Origin: Rostrohypoxylon terebratum
Taxonomy: Eukaryota; Ascomycota; Sordariomycetes; Xylariales; Hypoxylaceae
Reading direction: 5' to 3'
Assembly: GCA_022497145.1 (NCBI GenBank)
Contig: MU385861.1
Span: 65,934 to 129,933, forward strand
DNA length: 64,000 nt
Part shown: one piece after another, positions 1-11,235 of the stretch
Layout: each line of letters opens with the position of its first letter
Numbering within the stretch: position 1 is the stretch's first letter
Made by a program: the position numbers and the translations under genes
Notes under the pieces: generated by a model
Told to the model about the DNA's origin: nothing
The model's input: the letters and a program-made list of their open reading frames with translations, nothing else
Databases searched by the model: none

Positions 1-1635
1 CAAGAGGGCTTTCCTGGTGATCTGGCCAGGGAGATTACCTAAGTAGGCTCTTCCAATCCAATCGTTCCGAATCTTCAGTATATCGTTAGACAATTGGAGC
101 TCGTGATCTTCAGCCTGAAGCTCGAGTAGCTCTTCTAACGCCAACTGTAGCTTCAACAGATCTGCGTTACCATCTAGTATATAACTTTTGAGCGCCTTGT
201 GTGTGGTTTCCGTGGGAGATGTGGTTCTCACACCGAAATTGCGGTTCCGGTTTATGTAACAAGCAGCCCATTCCTCTTTGACGGATACATACTTTTGCAG
301 TAGATATCTAACAACAGTTGGTTGAGATCTCTCGAACCTACGTAATAAAAGGTTCCACGCATCTACAAATTGGTGCTCAAAAGGGGCGTACAACACGATC
401 TCCCAGAGGCCATACAAGCCCTCCTTAGTCTCTGGTATATCTTCTAGCTTATCTAGTTGAATAGATTCAGCTGATAACATTGTATTGGCGTATCTGTTGA
501 GCCTTGCTAGAGCGGGACGTTGTTCTTGATCTAAAGAACCCTGGTCTGGGTCTGAATCTTCGCTAGAACTTTGATCCGAACTGACCCTATTCCCAACCCA
601 CTTTCGAGGAACGTTCGCTGCAACGTTCTTGTTGATGTGGAAGATGCAAATCTGCTGTGTAGCAGAGGGAAATATAGACGATATAGCCTTCTTAAGCTCA
701 TTGTCAAAATCCGTGATAATTACGTTAGGGCTAGGTGCTCTAATCATAACCCGTAGCTCAGCTAAACAGCTGATCACCCATTCTAAGGTCTCAAGCTTCT
801 CATCAATGATCAGACCGAAGGCACGGTTGAATACTGAACCGGTAGCTGTCTGGCCAGTGCAGCTGAAAAAGGGCATCCCGAATTTGTTGGTTTTGTACGT
901 GTTGTCGATACTTAGCACCTGGGGGTACTGTTGCCACATCCGTACACAATAAGGCATCGTCCAAAAGAAGGCTATTGGCCTATTGGTGGCTGGATCGTCG
1001 TTCTCCCACCTTATCTTATACCAGAAAGACCTCTCCCGTATGCGTCGTACAAAGGCTTGTGTAGCTGTAAATCCCTCTCTTAGGTGCTTTCGTATACGTT
1101 GACGTATATTATAGATATCTTTCAGGGTGGGTTTCTGACCTGTTGCCCTTCGGATTGCAGTTCGTACGGCAGTGGGTCTAGAGCTATTATCTCTTACTGA
1201 CTCATCCACCAGTTGTTGAGCTCGATGCCCTAACCGACGATGGTTAGTGTGGGACTCGGCCCTAAGCGTGGGCTCGTGGTTATGCTGTAATATAACCCCT
1301 TCTTGATCTTTATACATCTCGAATAGCCACTTCCACTCGGTCTTCTTAGATCGTACCATTTTAGCTCTCCAGGGGCAGTCTTTACCCTTTTTGGTATGCG
1401 TAGTTCTAAGGCCGTAGCCCTTGGGGACTTGTTGGTTACCCTGGCAGCATATTAGATCGATCCTCGTGGGGAGGCCGTCTCCTTTCTTGCCCGTACGGCG
1501 GTTGGATGATCCACTCCTAGCAAAATCAAAACGTTGTTCTTTAGCGAACTCCCGTAGGGTAGCTTCAAGTGCTTCAGAAGTATCAAACAGGCCTTGGTAG
1601 GCCGTAGGAGGGTTGAGTATCGGTGAAGCAGCCAT
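1..1635 (-). CDS. Mutator-like element (MULE) transposase, 3' end cut by window edge
   Basis: An uninterrupted frame of 545 codons runs from ATG at 1635 off the left edge without a stop. An in-frame TAA lies 15 bases upstream of the ATG, which supports this start. Residues about 58-120 form an N-terminal zinc-binding FAR1/WRKY-GCM1-like region with Cys residues and a closing HNH. The MULE catalytic core follows: LSIDNTYKTNKFGMPF with Asp about 244, VIITDFDNEL with Asp about 309, then CIFHINKNV, and TETTHKALKSYI with Glu about 476, giving a D-D-E triad. Such enzymes cut and paste DNA elements in the nucleus. The absence of stops or frameshifts over 1.6 kb suggests a young, possibly active copy. 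The C-terminus and far terminal repeat are outside the window. The family call is secure; activity is inferred. Confidence 0.9.
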   Translation of the reverse strand, partial: MAASPILNPPTAYQGLFDTSEALEATLREFAKEQRFDFARSGSSNRRTGKKGDGLPTRIDLICCQGNQQVPKGYGLRTTHTKKGKDCPWRAKMVRSKKTEWKWLFEMYKDQEGVILQHNHEPTLRAESHTNHRRLGHRAQQLVDESVRDNSSRPTAVRTAIRRATGQKPTLKDIYNIRQRIRKHLREGFTATQAFVRRIRERSFWYKIRWENDDPATNRPIAFFWTMPYCVRMWQQYPQVLSIDNTYKTNKFGMPFFSCTGQTATGSVFNRAFGLIIDEKLETLEWVISCLAELRVMIRAPSPNVIITDFDNELKKAISSIFPSATQQICIFHINKNVAANVPRKWVGNRVSSDQSSSEDSDPDQGSLDQEQRPALARLNRYANTMLSAESIQLDKLEDIPETKEGLYGLWEIVLYAPFEHQFVDAWNLLLRRFERSQPTVVRYLLQKYVSVKEEWAACYINRNRNFGVRTTSPTETTHKALKSYILDGNADLLKLQLALEELLELQAEDHELQLSNDILKIRNDWIGRAYLGNLPGQITRKALL

Positions 1636-3221
1636 CGTGAGATAATATTAAACAATATAAAGGGTGGCATGATGCTGAATGAGGGGCTATTCTACGTATA
1701 TAAGTGATATAAGGGATACGGAAGTCCGAAACGTAGTGAGACATTTTCACTAGTAAAATTGGTGGGCGGGTGTCGCCAGGTGTTTTGAAAAACAAATCTG
1801 TATGTAGCATCACTCTTTATGAACAGCCTCATGCGGGGAGCTGCAGGTACTTAATAAGATCGATCTCAACTTAAATGATTCTGCAGGCAATGCCCCTAAA
1901 ATTACGGCTTAGCAAGCATATGTAGTCCAAGAATTAAAAATCAATAATTGCGAGAAGACTAGCTACTGCAGCTCTGATTGACTGTCTTATGCCAACCTCA
2001 TGCGGGGAGATTGATCTTAACCTGAATGATTCTGCAGGCAATGCCCCCAAAATTACGGCTTAGCAGCGATCCATCTGTACCCGTGAGATCCGATCACTCA
2101 AATCCCAATAATTGCGAGAGCACTGATTCCTGTGGCTTTCATTGAGTGTAAACATTCAGACATTGCACTGCCTCGGTCGCGAATTCTATGAGATCGACCT
2201 CCCATTTCCAATCGATTTATGCCATGGCCAGCATTCTTCGCATGCCAAGGAGACATCAGGAAGATTCATAATGTCTTGGGGGAGAATTTAGGTCGAGCAC
2301 TCCCTGGATTTCAACGAGGAGCTATAACTGAATTGTCGATAAGTATTGAATAATGCCGGCTGCTGTTTGTTCAACAACTCTACTGCCGTAAAAAAAACTG
2401 ACTGCTTTCCTAGGTACCTCCTAGACAGTTAGACTCCGAGGCGTCAGGCTCATCGATTAACGGGCTTATCTATGTACCCAAGAAATAAAACAACAACGCT
2501 GTCTTCTCGCGGCTTGTGATTATCTGACATCGAGGTACTACTATATCCGAGGCTTACATATTAGTCAAGGAGATTGGGATATACGTATTCGTGTCGATCT
2601 CTCGCCGCGTTGAAGAGCTTCTTGCTTCTCCAATTGTCCAAATGAGATCCGTCACATAACTAATGCAAGCCATGAAAGCCACAACAATATTCAAGCTGAT
2701 ACAATTCGCAGCGCCGCCTCACCGAGAAAAAAGACTCCTTCCTCTTTGAGCAATCCCCGCGGCACAATAATGCCGGAAGACCAGTTCGAAGGTGAGCTTA
2801 GCTCCGGCTGCTGCCGCTTCGAAGATTCCATGGACACTGTATCGACCAATCGTTCGACCCACGAGTTCGCACCAATCCACGCCAGTCACCAAGAGTTATG
2901 CGGAAATAGGCCATTCCCCGTCCGCTCCAGCTCCATTCCACTCCATTCCACACAACATTGAAAATACAATTTCCCTGATTGGCGATCCCCTCCACTACGA
3001 CTCTGCGACTGGCAGACCGTTTCCAGCCCATCTTTTTGCACATGATATGAGGTCGCACGTGGGACCCGTAGCTCCCCGTAGCTCGTCAGCCATCCAAAAT
3101 GGTTGAATTATAAATACCTTGGATCTTGGTAGATCTCGAATTGCTAGGTAAGGATGTGAGCCTCAGGACTTGGCACTTTATTCCCTTGCACCTTGCAGGA
3201 ACTCCGTAGTCCGTAGGTACG
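1636..3221. other. Intergenic region between MULE and acid phosphatase
   Basis: Apart from the direct repeat at 1821-2155, this stretch holds no frame I can support. A TTTATA/TTAATATT segment at about 1648-1660 may be the core promoter of the transposase on the minus strand. The last 300 bases before the phosphatase ATG are presumably its promoter and leader. Short overlapping frames at 2746-3106 show no domain and no splice partners. Confidence 0.5.
1821..2155. repeat. Diverged direct tandem repeat of about 165 bp behind the MULE
   Basis: Two head-to-tail copies occupy about 1827-1990 and 1996-2152. Shared blocks in order are CCTCATGCGGGGAG (1827 and 1996), TCTGCAGGCAATGCCCC (or CCCT) followed by AAAATTACGGCTTAGCA (1880 and 2031), and CAATAATTGCGAGA (1942 and 2106). 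The copies differ by point changes and small indels. They lie upstream of the transposase start, where a MULE's subterminal or terminal repeat region would be, but no inverted partner is visible because the other end of the element is off-window. Confidence 0.75.
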
Positions 3222-4801
3222 ATGGCGCATTCATTCGCCTCCGTGAAGAGTCTACCGATCTTGGCTGCTTCCGCCCTTGCCGCCGTTAGCTATCCGGCCA
3301 TACCTACTGACTTGACAACTCCAGTTCAGCAGCGCCTCGCTGTCAACGGCCCCAATGGTGAGTCAGTGGCGTTGTAGACTACGCTCAATTATCGCGGTGG
3401 TGCTTTATTGCGGCCTGCTAACATGACGCCCCTTTATCAGCTATCTCCGTCGGTTGGAACACCTATGAGAAGTTGGACAAGCCATGTGTGCAATATGGAA
3501 CGTCTAGCAGTAATCTCAACCTACAGGCTTGCTCGAACGACTCCGTGACCTATCCGTCGTCTCGGACTTACTCCAATGCGGTCACACTCACAAATTTGGT
3601 GCCAGCCACCACGTACTATTACAAGATTGTGTCGACCAATTCCACTGTTGATCACTTCCTAAGTCCGCGGGTGGCTGGTGACACAACTCCGTTCGCTATG
3701 AATGCCGTGATTGACATGGGTGTCTATGGCGCTGACGGATACACCATTCAGATGGACCAGACCAAGCGGGACATCATCCCCACCATCGATCCGTCGCTGA
3801 ACCATACAACCATTAGCGCACTAGCCAACACCGTCGACGACTACGAGTTCGTCGTCCACCCGGGCGACTTTGCTTACGCCGATGACTGGTACCTAAAGCC
3901 GAAGAACCTCCTGGACGGTGAGGATGCCTTTCAAGCCATCCTGGAGGAATTCTACAACCAACTGTCGCCGATCTCCGGGCGCAAGGCGTACATGGCAAGC
4001 CCCGGTAACCACGAGGCAGCATGCGAGGAGATCCCGTACACGACGGGATTATGCCCGGCCGGCCAGAAGAACTTCACGGACTTCATGACGCGCTTCGGGG
4101 ACACCATGTCGACGGCGTTCCCCTCGCAATCTCGCGTCGAAGCCGCCAAGATCAACGCGAACAAGGCGCAGCTGCTCGCCAAGCCGCCCTTCTGGTACTC
4201 CTTCGAGTACGGGATGCTTCACTTCACGATGATCAACACAGAGACCGACTTCGACGACGCGCCCGACGCCCCGGGAGGTTCCGCGCACCTCGACAGCGGG
4301 CCCTTCGGCGTCGCGAACCAGCAGCTGGACTTCCTAGAAGCGGACCTGGCATCCGTGGATAGGACCGTGACGCCGTGGCTCGTGGTCGGCGGCCACAGGC
4401 CCTGGTACACGACAGGCGGGGACGGCTGCACGCCGTGCCAGGACGCCTTCGAGCCACTATTCCACAAGTACGGCGTCGACCTCGCCATCTTCGGCCACGT
4501 GCACAACTCGCAGCGCTTCCAGCCCGTCTACAACAACACCGTCGACCCGAACGGCATGGACGACCCCGCCGCGCCCATGTACATCGTCGCCGGCGGCGCG
4601 GGCAACATCGAGGGCCTAAGCGCCGTCGGCAGTAACGTGTCGTTCAACTCGTTCGCGTACGCGGACGATTTCAGCTACGCGAAGATCAGCTTCTTGGATA
4701 CGACGAATCTGCAGGTCGATTTTATTAGGTCGTCGACGGGAGAGGTGCTGGATACGAGTGTTTTGCATAAGTCGCATAAGGAGCAGTTTGTTGTGCAATG
4801 A
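3222..4801 (+). CDS. Secreted purple acid phosphatase (metallophosphoesterase)
   Basis: Two exons, 3222-3357 and 3441-4801, with an 83-bp intron (GTGAGT...ATCAG), encode 498 residues. The first about 20 residues (MAHSFASVKSLPILAASALA) read as a signal peptide. An N-terminal fibronectin-like PAP domain follows, with NLVPATTYYYKIVS typical of the family. The binuclear metal site is complete: DMG (Asp137), GDFAY (Asp188, Tyr191), GNHE (Asn235, His236), GGHRPWY (His364) and GHVH (His398, His400). Purple acid phosphatases release phosphate from organic esters outside the cell. Several N-glycosylation sequons fit secretion. The gene converges on the sulfatase at 7122-9186; both would scavenge nutrients, but co-regulation is not shown. 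GC content rises strongly in 3840-4640 relative to the flanks. Confidence 0.93.
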
Positions 4802-5884
4802 ATGGCGATCATGACGATTTGGTGACACATTCAAGGGTTTGGTTGAAAGTATATTCAAAATACCGTATATATCGATATTGTATAGAAAATAGTCGGTATG
4901 AAAGAGATGTATCTCTAGGCGGCATATGAGGACATGATCGTGACCTCAGCCTTCGGTTGCCGGGCGTAAACGCTGTGGTGGCCTGTTCGTTCATCTCAGT
5001 TCTAGATAATTGTTAGATGAATAGGTCTGTAGGTTGGTGAATTGGTTGGTTGGTTGGTATGATGACGACGATGATATTGTTTACGTCCGGAGGACGTGAT
5101 ACTATTCTAGGTAGAACTGTATACACATCGGCGCATCTGTGGCGAATGGGGACGTCTAGATTACTCCTAAGTAGGAACAGAGCTAAAGTTCCGCTTGACA
5201 TAAGGAAAATTTGCGTCCATCACGCCTGCTCTCCACGCATTACTCTAACCAGGTACGTCGGCGGCCTCGGCTAGCCGATCTTGGGCCAGGAAAAACCCTA
5301 CTCTGAACCGCCTTCTTCCAACGTCTCGGAATCGCCCTCCAACGCCCGGCGGAGCCCGAAAGCGAGGTGGGAAAACCTGAAGATCGTAGGTAGGTCTGTT
5401 GGTAGCTAGGTCAGAGCCTGGCAAAGATGTACGAACAGGCCGCCGTACTAAGGGGCTCCAGCGGCACAGCTTTGAAAGTTGGTGGCTCCGAATACACTAT
5501 TTCATACGATAATCAGAACGCTACCGAGACTATTCCTGCAGGCCACAAGTTTCGGACGGATGGAAAGGATCACATTGATTGGCGACTGGTTTCTGCTTTG
5601 GGTCAGTCCTACACCTTGAAGACCCTTTTGTCGAGCCAGATCCCAGATCAAATCTCGTCTTTTTGAAAAGATCCTCTTCAAGATATAGGCGGCGCAAACT
5701 ACCACGAATTGGTTTCCAACCGGTCGAAGAATAAGGGCAGCGTTGCAGCTAAAGATAAGACAGGCCGAACCACCCTTCCTTACAACTCCAGGAGACGCGA
5801 TCCCTATTTCGCCGCTCGCGAAATCTGCCGACTCTCTTAGAGACGTTGGTCGTATGGCGAACATGCATTGTCTACACTGGACTA

Positions 5885-6179
5885 GATGCCAAGATTCAGT
5901 TGGCAGTACGGCCGCACAAAGGCCAGGCAGGAGTCGTGCAGAAGAAACTATCATCACTCATTATCGGAAGTTGTTGGTCAGATGTTCAGATTTTTACCTA
6001 ACCAACACATCCGAATACGAAGGAACTGGGCGCTTAACATGTATAGTATACTTCGGACTCCAAGCATAAATAGGTCTACTAGATTCCTACTCCCAAGAGG
6101 AAAGGAACCAAGGACCTCAGCACCTTTGAGAATTATCAGTTGATACACTCTAAGCACTTTTACAGCCCTTGTCACAGTT
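5885..6179 (+). repeat. Dispersed repeat, copy A
   Basis: This segment matches 55539-55855 in the same orientation over about 300 bases. Shared blocks in order include GGCCAGGCAG/GGTCAGGCAG, CTATCATCACT, GTTGGTCAGATG, AGGCATAAATAGGTC (AAGCATAAATAGGTC here), AGCACCTTTGAGAATTAT and ACAGCCCTTGTCACA. Many differences are C/T or G/A transitions, plus indels. It starts near GATGCCAAGATTCAG and fades after the last block. No open frame is shared intact by both copies, so it looks like a decayed mobile element or its end. Confidence 0.8.
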
Positions 6180-6513
6180 GAAGCTATAAGCCATCAACTT
6201 CAATCGAAATCGGTTATCGGAGAAGTCGATCAGCTTGTAAGTATGTTCAATTTTTTTTCAAGCCCTTCTATTAAGGTTGCGAGGAAGATATCAAGACTCG
6301 AGATGTATGCCTAGGTCCACAATTACCCTGCATTTCACACAGCCACTCTGAGGCCACCAAGACGACCACGTCTCGCCGCACAATACTAATTGACTCAACA
6401 GTCATATCAACAAGATCAGAAATCATCAGCAACTTCACCAAACCAAAAATAGAGGCCTTGTCCACTTATAAATCGACCCCAAGAAAACCGCAAAGCGTAT
6501 CACCGTTCCAACA

Positions 6514-6735
6514 ATGCCCGAGGAAGCAGTCGATCCAGCCCGCGTCGAGCAATACAAGGCCCGATTTATGAGGGTCGATTATGCCACGCTGCTCAATATG
6601 TATCGAGAATTCCGCGACGGGGTAAGCTCTTCCGCGGAACCTTCGAAGACAAGGAGAGAGATAGGGCTTGCATATGTTGCCGTATTGAAGTTGAAGAAGG
6701 ATGAGCACGAAAGGGAGGACGCACGTGGTCGTTAG
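6514..6735 (+). CDS. Possible small gene or gene remnant, unknown product
   Basis: A 73-codon frame beginning MPEEAVDPARVEQYKARF is rich in charged helix-forming residues and looks protein-like. Right after its stop, the next 27 codons in another frame (ending at the TAG near 6822) continue in the same charged style (EVIQRIRDRDALREKARR). This suggests one longer coding region broken by a frameshift, or an intron I could not place. A GTAAGC donor at 6622 pairs with TTAG at 6735, but splicing it gives an immediate stop. I recognise no family. It may also be chance. Confidence 0.25.
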   Translation: MPEEAVDPARVEQYKARFMRVDYATLLNMYREFRDGVSSSAEPSKTRREIGLAYVAVLKLKKDEHEREDARGR

Positions 6736-7121
6736 GGGAAGTAATCCAACGCATCCGAGATCGAGATGCACTTCGGGAGAAGGCACGGCGTACAGGAGAA
6801 AAGTACTACAGCAGTAACTAGACCGAAAAATGACAATAACATAACTCCTGTTGGGGGACCGGGGGCGGCCGGAGAGGTAGTAGAGCACGGTGCGATTTTT
6901 TTTTTGACTTCACGCAACGATACTGAGAGATGGAAGGGTTTAGAGAAAGAGATCGGTAGAACATTCGCTTGAATAAAATAGCTGGTAAACGGCACCTATC
7001 TTTTGCTAATAGTCCATCGTGAAATTGTTCCTACTTATCCAACTCTCATTCAGAACAAGTATCCAAACCCAACCCTTCTAACAAACCGCGATATCACAAA
7101 ACCCCTACACGAAGTAGTGCC

Positions 7122-9186
7122 TCAACTAACCTGCCCAATCTGCGCCTGCGTCAGCGCCACCGCCTTCGCCATGATCTGCGCAAGCGTGACGTTCCTCTGC
7201 TCCGGGCCCCCCTGGTCCACCGCATTCCGGAGAATCAGCGCCGCGCCCGAGACGCTCGGGGTGACGTAGTTATCCGTGGCCGCGCGGTACTGCATCCCGA
7301 GCCCCGGGTCCGCGGGCAGGAACGGCTGCTCGTTGGGCACGTACTGGTACTCCATGCACTCCTGGAACGCGACGCGCGGGAACAGCGCGGTGTCGTTGAA
7401 GTGCGCGTCGTACTTCGGGTCCATCGCTTGGCCTAGACACGTTATCGTCAGCGAGGCGTCGTCCGCGACGATGGTACCGCGGCGATCGGCCTCCGGTTGT
7501 AGTAATTTCCACGGATTACGACACGTCGCGTCGGCGCATGATTTTGTCGCTAGGAGCAGGGCGTTGAGGCGGTTGAGGAGCTGCTTCGTGCTCTCGTCTT
7601 GCGGGTCCGCGGCCAGGTTCGTAAGTTCGTACGGGTCCGCTGTCGTGTCATACAGCTCTTCCTCATTCGTGCACCATTTCGAGTATAAATACCCCTTTTC
7701 CGGCCCCGTGATGCGCAGAGTCTTGTAGCTGTTATTCCCGATATCGGACGGTTTCAGTTGTAACGGGTTCTCGAGGTTGCCACCGCCCCAAAACTCCACG
7801 TTGATCACTTCTTGCGTGCCGTTGAGAGGACAGGTTTCCAGCACGGCGTCGGGGTTCTGCCAGTTGGCGAGACGGCTTTGGCCGTCGAGGAAGGGAGGAA
7901 GGTCTTCGGACTTGACGCCGGCGATCTCTAGGAATGTGGGGGGAAAGTCGTAGTGGACGCTCGGGGCGTAGGATGTTGCATCCGCCTTGATTCCTGGTCC
8001 GCGGATGATGAGCGGCATGTTCGTGTCTTCGCGGTATGGGAGGGATTTTCCGGCAGCGACTCGGTGGTTTCCAAGATGGTATCCGTTGTCACTCGTGTAG
8101 ATGATGTAGGTGTTGTTCAAGATGCCAAGCTTATCGAGGCGATCAACTACATCCTGGATAATCTCATCGACTCCCTGAAGAGTGGCAACACGAGCTCTGT
8201 AGTGGTTGTCTATCCGCTCAGCTTGTGCCGCGTTTAGGTAGTTAAGCTCCTTCAACCAAGATGGCTTCTGATCCTGGCTTTCCTGGCTTGCATTCCAGTT
8301 ACCGCCTCTCGGAACCTGAAGACCGTCTGCGCTCCCCTTGTGTCTTGTTTGCGGAGTGGGTAACCCGTCGATTGCCTCGACATGGGGCGTTGCAGGAGCT
8401 ATCGTCAAGTAAAATGGCTTGTTTTGTCCAGCTAGGTAGTCGAGTCGATCAAGACTATTCATCATTAGCCCGTTATATCCTAGAGGGATACGAAGTGTCG
8501 ACACTCACGCCTTGACTCGGATCACGTCTAGTTGATGGAATCCTTTGTAGTGGATAGGGGTTTCTCCGTTCTGGGACATTACAACATTGTTGTACAGATA
8601 AGTAAAGGGGTCGACCTGTCAAATCAGTCCTGTTAGCTAATGTATGTTTACTTCCATAGCACCAAAGCACCGTAGCACCATAGCACTTACTAGCATATCA
8701 GTATGTGTCCATCCCTTTGGAGGATTCATGTAGAGTGCTCTAGTGTATCCGTTCATGAATTTACCGATGTCTATCAATGTTAAGCTACGTTTCTCGCCGA
8801 AGAATATCAGATCACCCACACTCTGCATTATAGCCAGCAGCCACGAGCCAGTGAGGCAAATAATCATCATTCTCCTTCGATACCATGAACTTCGCATAGT
8901 TACCGCCGGGCGAATCGACATTCGTGATGTTTGTATTGTGCGCAGCTTGCCCTCTCAGTAGGGAGGCACGGCTGGGACAACATAGAGCAATAGTCGCGTA
9001 GTGATTCATGAATTGTGTTCCCTTCTGGACGAGTTCCTTCTGCAGGATAGGCATATGTTCAGTGGACCCAAGACGGAAATCTTGATCATCCGGAAAGATG
9101 AGGACGATATTTGGCTTTGTTGCGTTCTGGGCAAGACATTGTGTTGCGCCAGCAAAGGCAAGCAACATGTATCTGCGAAAACTCAT
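7122..9186 (-). CDS. Secreted sulfatase (arylsulfatase family)
   Basis: Four exons on the minus strand, 9186-8820, 8770-8691, 8615-8509 and 8454-7122, with introns of 49, 75 and 54 bp, give 628 residues in continuous frame. The first 19 residues are a signal peptide ending QCLA before QNATKPN. Metal-binding FPDDQD (Asp33, Asp34) comes next, then the sulfatase signature CCPSRASLLRG, whose Cys69 in C-x-P-S-R is the residue converted to formylglycine. IGKFMNGY spans the first splice junction and PFYLTIAPATPHVE the third exon boundary region. TSDNGYHLGNHR marks the second metal-binding segment. The enzyme hydrolyses sulfate esters outside the cell or in the secretory path, releasing sulfate. The true substrate cannot be told. 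The stop TGA sits inside a donor-like CAG/GTTAGTTGA, so a further 3' exon is not excluded. Confidence 0.92.
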
Positions 9187-11235
9187 ATTGACGACGCAGG
9201 GCCAGGGGCAAATCCTATGATATGATAATATCCATGAGCTCTTAGCTCTGTAGAAAGGGGAACTTCATCCCTCTTTATATATCCCCATCGGTCAAAGTGC
9301 ACGGTAAGCCTTCTCGTCGTTCTTACGAATCGTACTTCGGGATTGATGGATTGTTTGCAGGGCCCCGATAAAAAGCCTAGACCGTGCTTCATGCAAAATC
9401 AATATGAATGCTATGTATTCACGGTCGCCATTGTGGCTGTGAGAATTCTTCCATGAGCATGGACGTCATCCATGGATAGCATAACATATAACTTTAGTTG
9501 GGGTTTCTCCCATCGAGGTGGTAATCTCCTGGACCATGGTGGTAGTTTCTGCAATATGCGAATGACAGAGAGCTACGGTAAATTTCCCCATGCAGTGGAC
9601 GTATAGGTGCACGAATAAAAGCTCAGAACCAGCCAAGAGGGTCGCGACCGGGCTTGTCTACGCATGGTACATCAGATAATCACCGACATGTTCCTTCGCT
9701 TCAAAGTGGATAGTTTGGAAGTTAGCAGTGCCCCCATAGCCAACAGCTAGTATGGGGAACATGGTGACATCTAGTCAAAATGCGGAAACATTTACGATGT
9801 ATCCGCCTAAGCAAGTGTTCAGGCCCCCGTTAAGACAACCTATCTAGTTAAGATATTCAAGCAACTATGAGTAGAGCACCCTTATTTGACCCCCAAAACA
9901 TGATCTAGGTACTAGTTGACACTGGAAGACATCTCGCAAACATCCATGGATTACTCTAATTCGAATGAGTCAGTAATGCCATTTTTGGTTATATATCAGG
10001 CTCAACGGCATGACGGTTATGCCTCATACTTCCCATAACCTAGTCATCATTGGGGTTATCAGTAATTTTTCTAAAGTATAAGGATCATCGCGGACATACT
10101 TCGTACGGCACATACGAACTATATATCATCCTCACACAACTCCCAGTATTTACTAGTGTAACTCGATACTCTTACTTTAAGAAGGACAAGCTTGCCAACG
10201 TACTTATTGCTTGATATGATTTGAGAGCTACAGTAGGGTCACGTAGCAGAACAGTAGTAGGACTTGTTGAAATCCAAAAGGAGCCCTCGTAATATTGCTT
10301 TTTTTCTTTACCTTTCTATCACGTAATGTGTTTATATATTCAACACCGTTTTCAACCGTTCTTGGAATACCGGTGACATGCCGACATGCCATCCATTGTC
10401 TCTTAACTTTAGAAGAGGTGGAAGAGAGAAGCATCCAAGCTCAATACGTCCTCACGCAATAGAGCAGTGCTGACGGGCTCACAAAGTCGATAGAACCGTC
10501 TAAACAGCGCCAGTTCCTTAAATTGTTGAACTTGGAACGTTTTCGTACGCGGCAATAAAGATTGATGAACATGGCTTCGAGTCGTTACGTCAGCGCCGTA
10601 AACTTATCCTAATTGAGGAACGGTGGCGCATAAATCCGGAGATAAGCTCATAATAAAGCTCACAACAAACACCATCTGACCGGATCGACCATCCGAACGG
10701 ATCTAATGTGAAGACAAATCTCCCAAGGCGATGATCACATATTAACCGTGATCGCGCCTCGTAGTGGGAGGGCAATCACAGTCGCGTATAACATCAGAGC
10801 CAGAAACCATAACGGGCTTTCGTCTCCCTGGCCTGAACATCTCAAACAGACAACCAACACACATCGGCGGGACCAGCAACAATCGTCCCAAACGTACACA
10901 GGGAAAAAATACATGTATAAGTTCCTAAAGCTAAAGTCGGCATTTAAGTCCGCGAACGATGTCAAGTATGACTTGGGAGTATCTGGGGGTTCGAGAAGGC
11001 TCAAGACAGAAGTTAGCAGCAATGGAAAAAGGGACTATCATTACACGACTATGCGACAATACCCACCTTAAGCAGCTGCTATACAAGAGCACGGCGACAA
11101 GAAAACAGCAACAATAGAAATCAGATGACGAGGACGTGGCCGAAGCCTCACGAAAGCGCGACACAACAATCTCTTGCATTCTATTTTGAAGGTATTATCG
11201 CGAATAATATTAATTTTTATTATCAGTAATCTCCC
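9187..11235. other. Intergenic region, nothing supported
   Basis: Two kilobases between the sulfatase start and the 3' end of the next minus-strand gene. The first few hundred bases are presumably the sulfatase promoter; a TATATA-like stretch lies near 9275-9283. A 107-codon plus-strand frame at 10748-11071 has biased, domain-free composition and is probably 3' UTR shadow. Confidence 0.4.

Larger units (their letters stand above)
4802..7121. other. Convergent intergenic region with repeat copy A and small frames
   Basis: This 2.3-kb stretch between the 3' ends of the phosphatase and sulfatase genes holds dispersed repeat copy A (5885-6179) and a doubtful small gene at 6514. A 79-codon frame at 5427-5666 has no recognisable domain. 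The remainder has no supported feature. TTGG and GACGAT microrepeats lie near 5040-5075. Confidence 0.5.

Noticed and set aside
3813..4858. Several long frames on both strands inside the phosphatase gene
   Set aside because: They are shadows caused by the high GC content of the real coding exon; they have Arg-rich compositions and no motifs.
10748..11071. 107-codon plus-strand frame
   Set aside because: No domain, no splice partners, and it lies where the 3' UTR of the minus-strand gene is expected.
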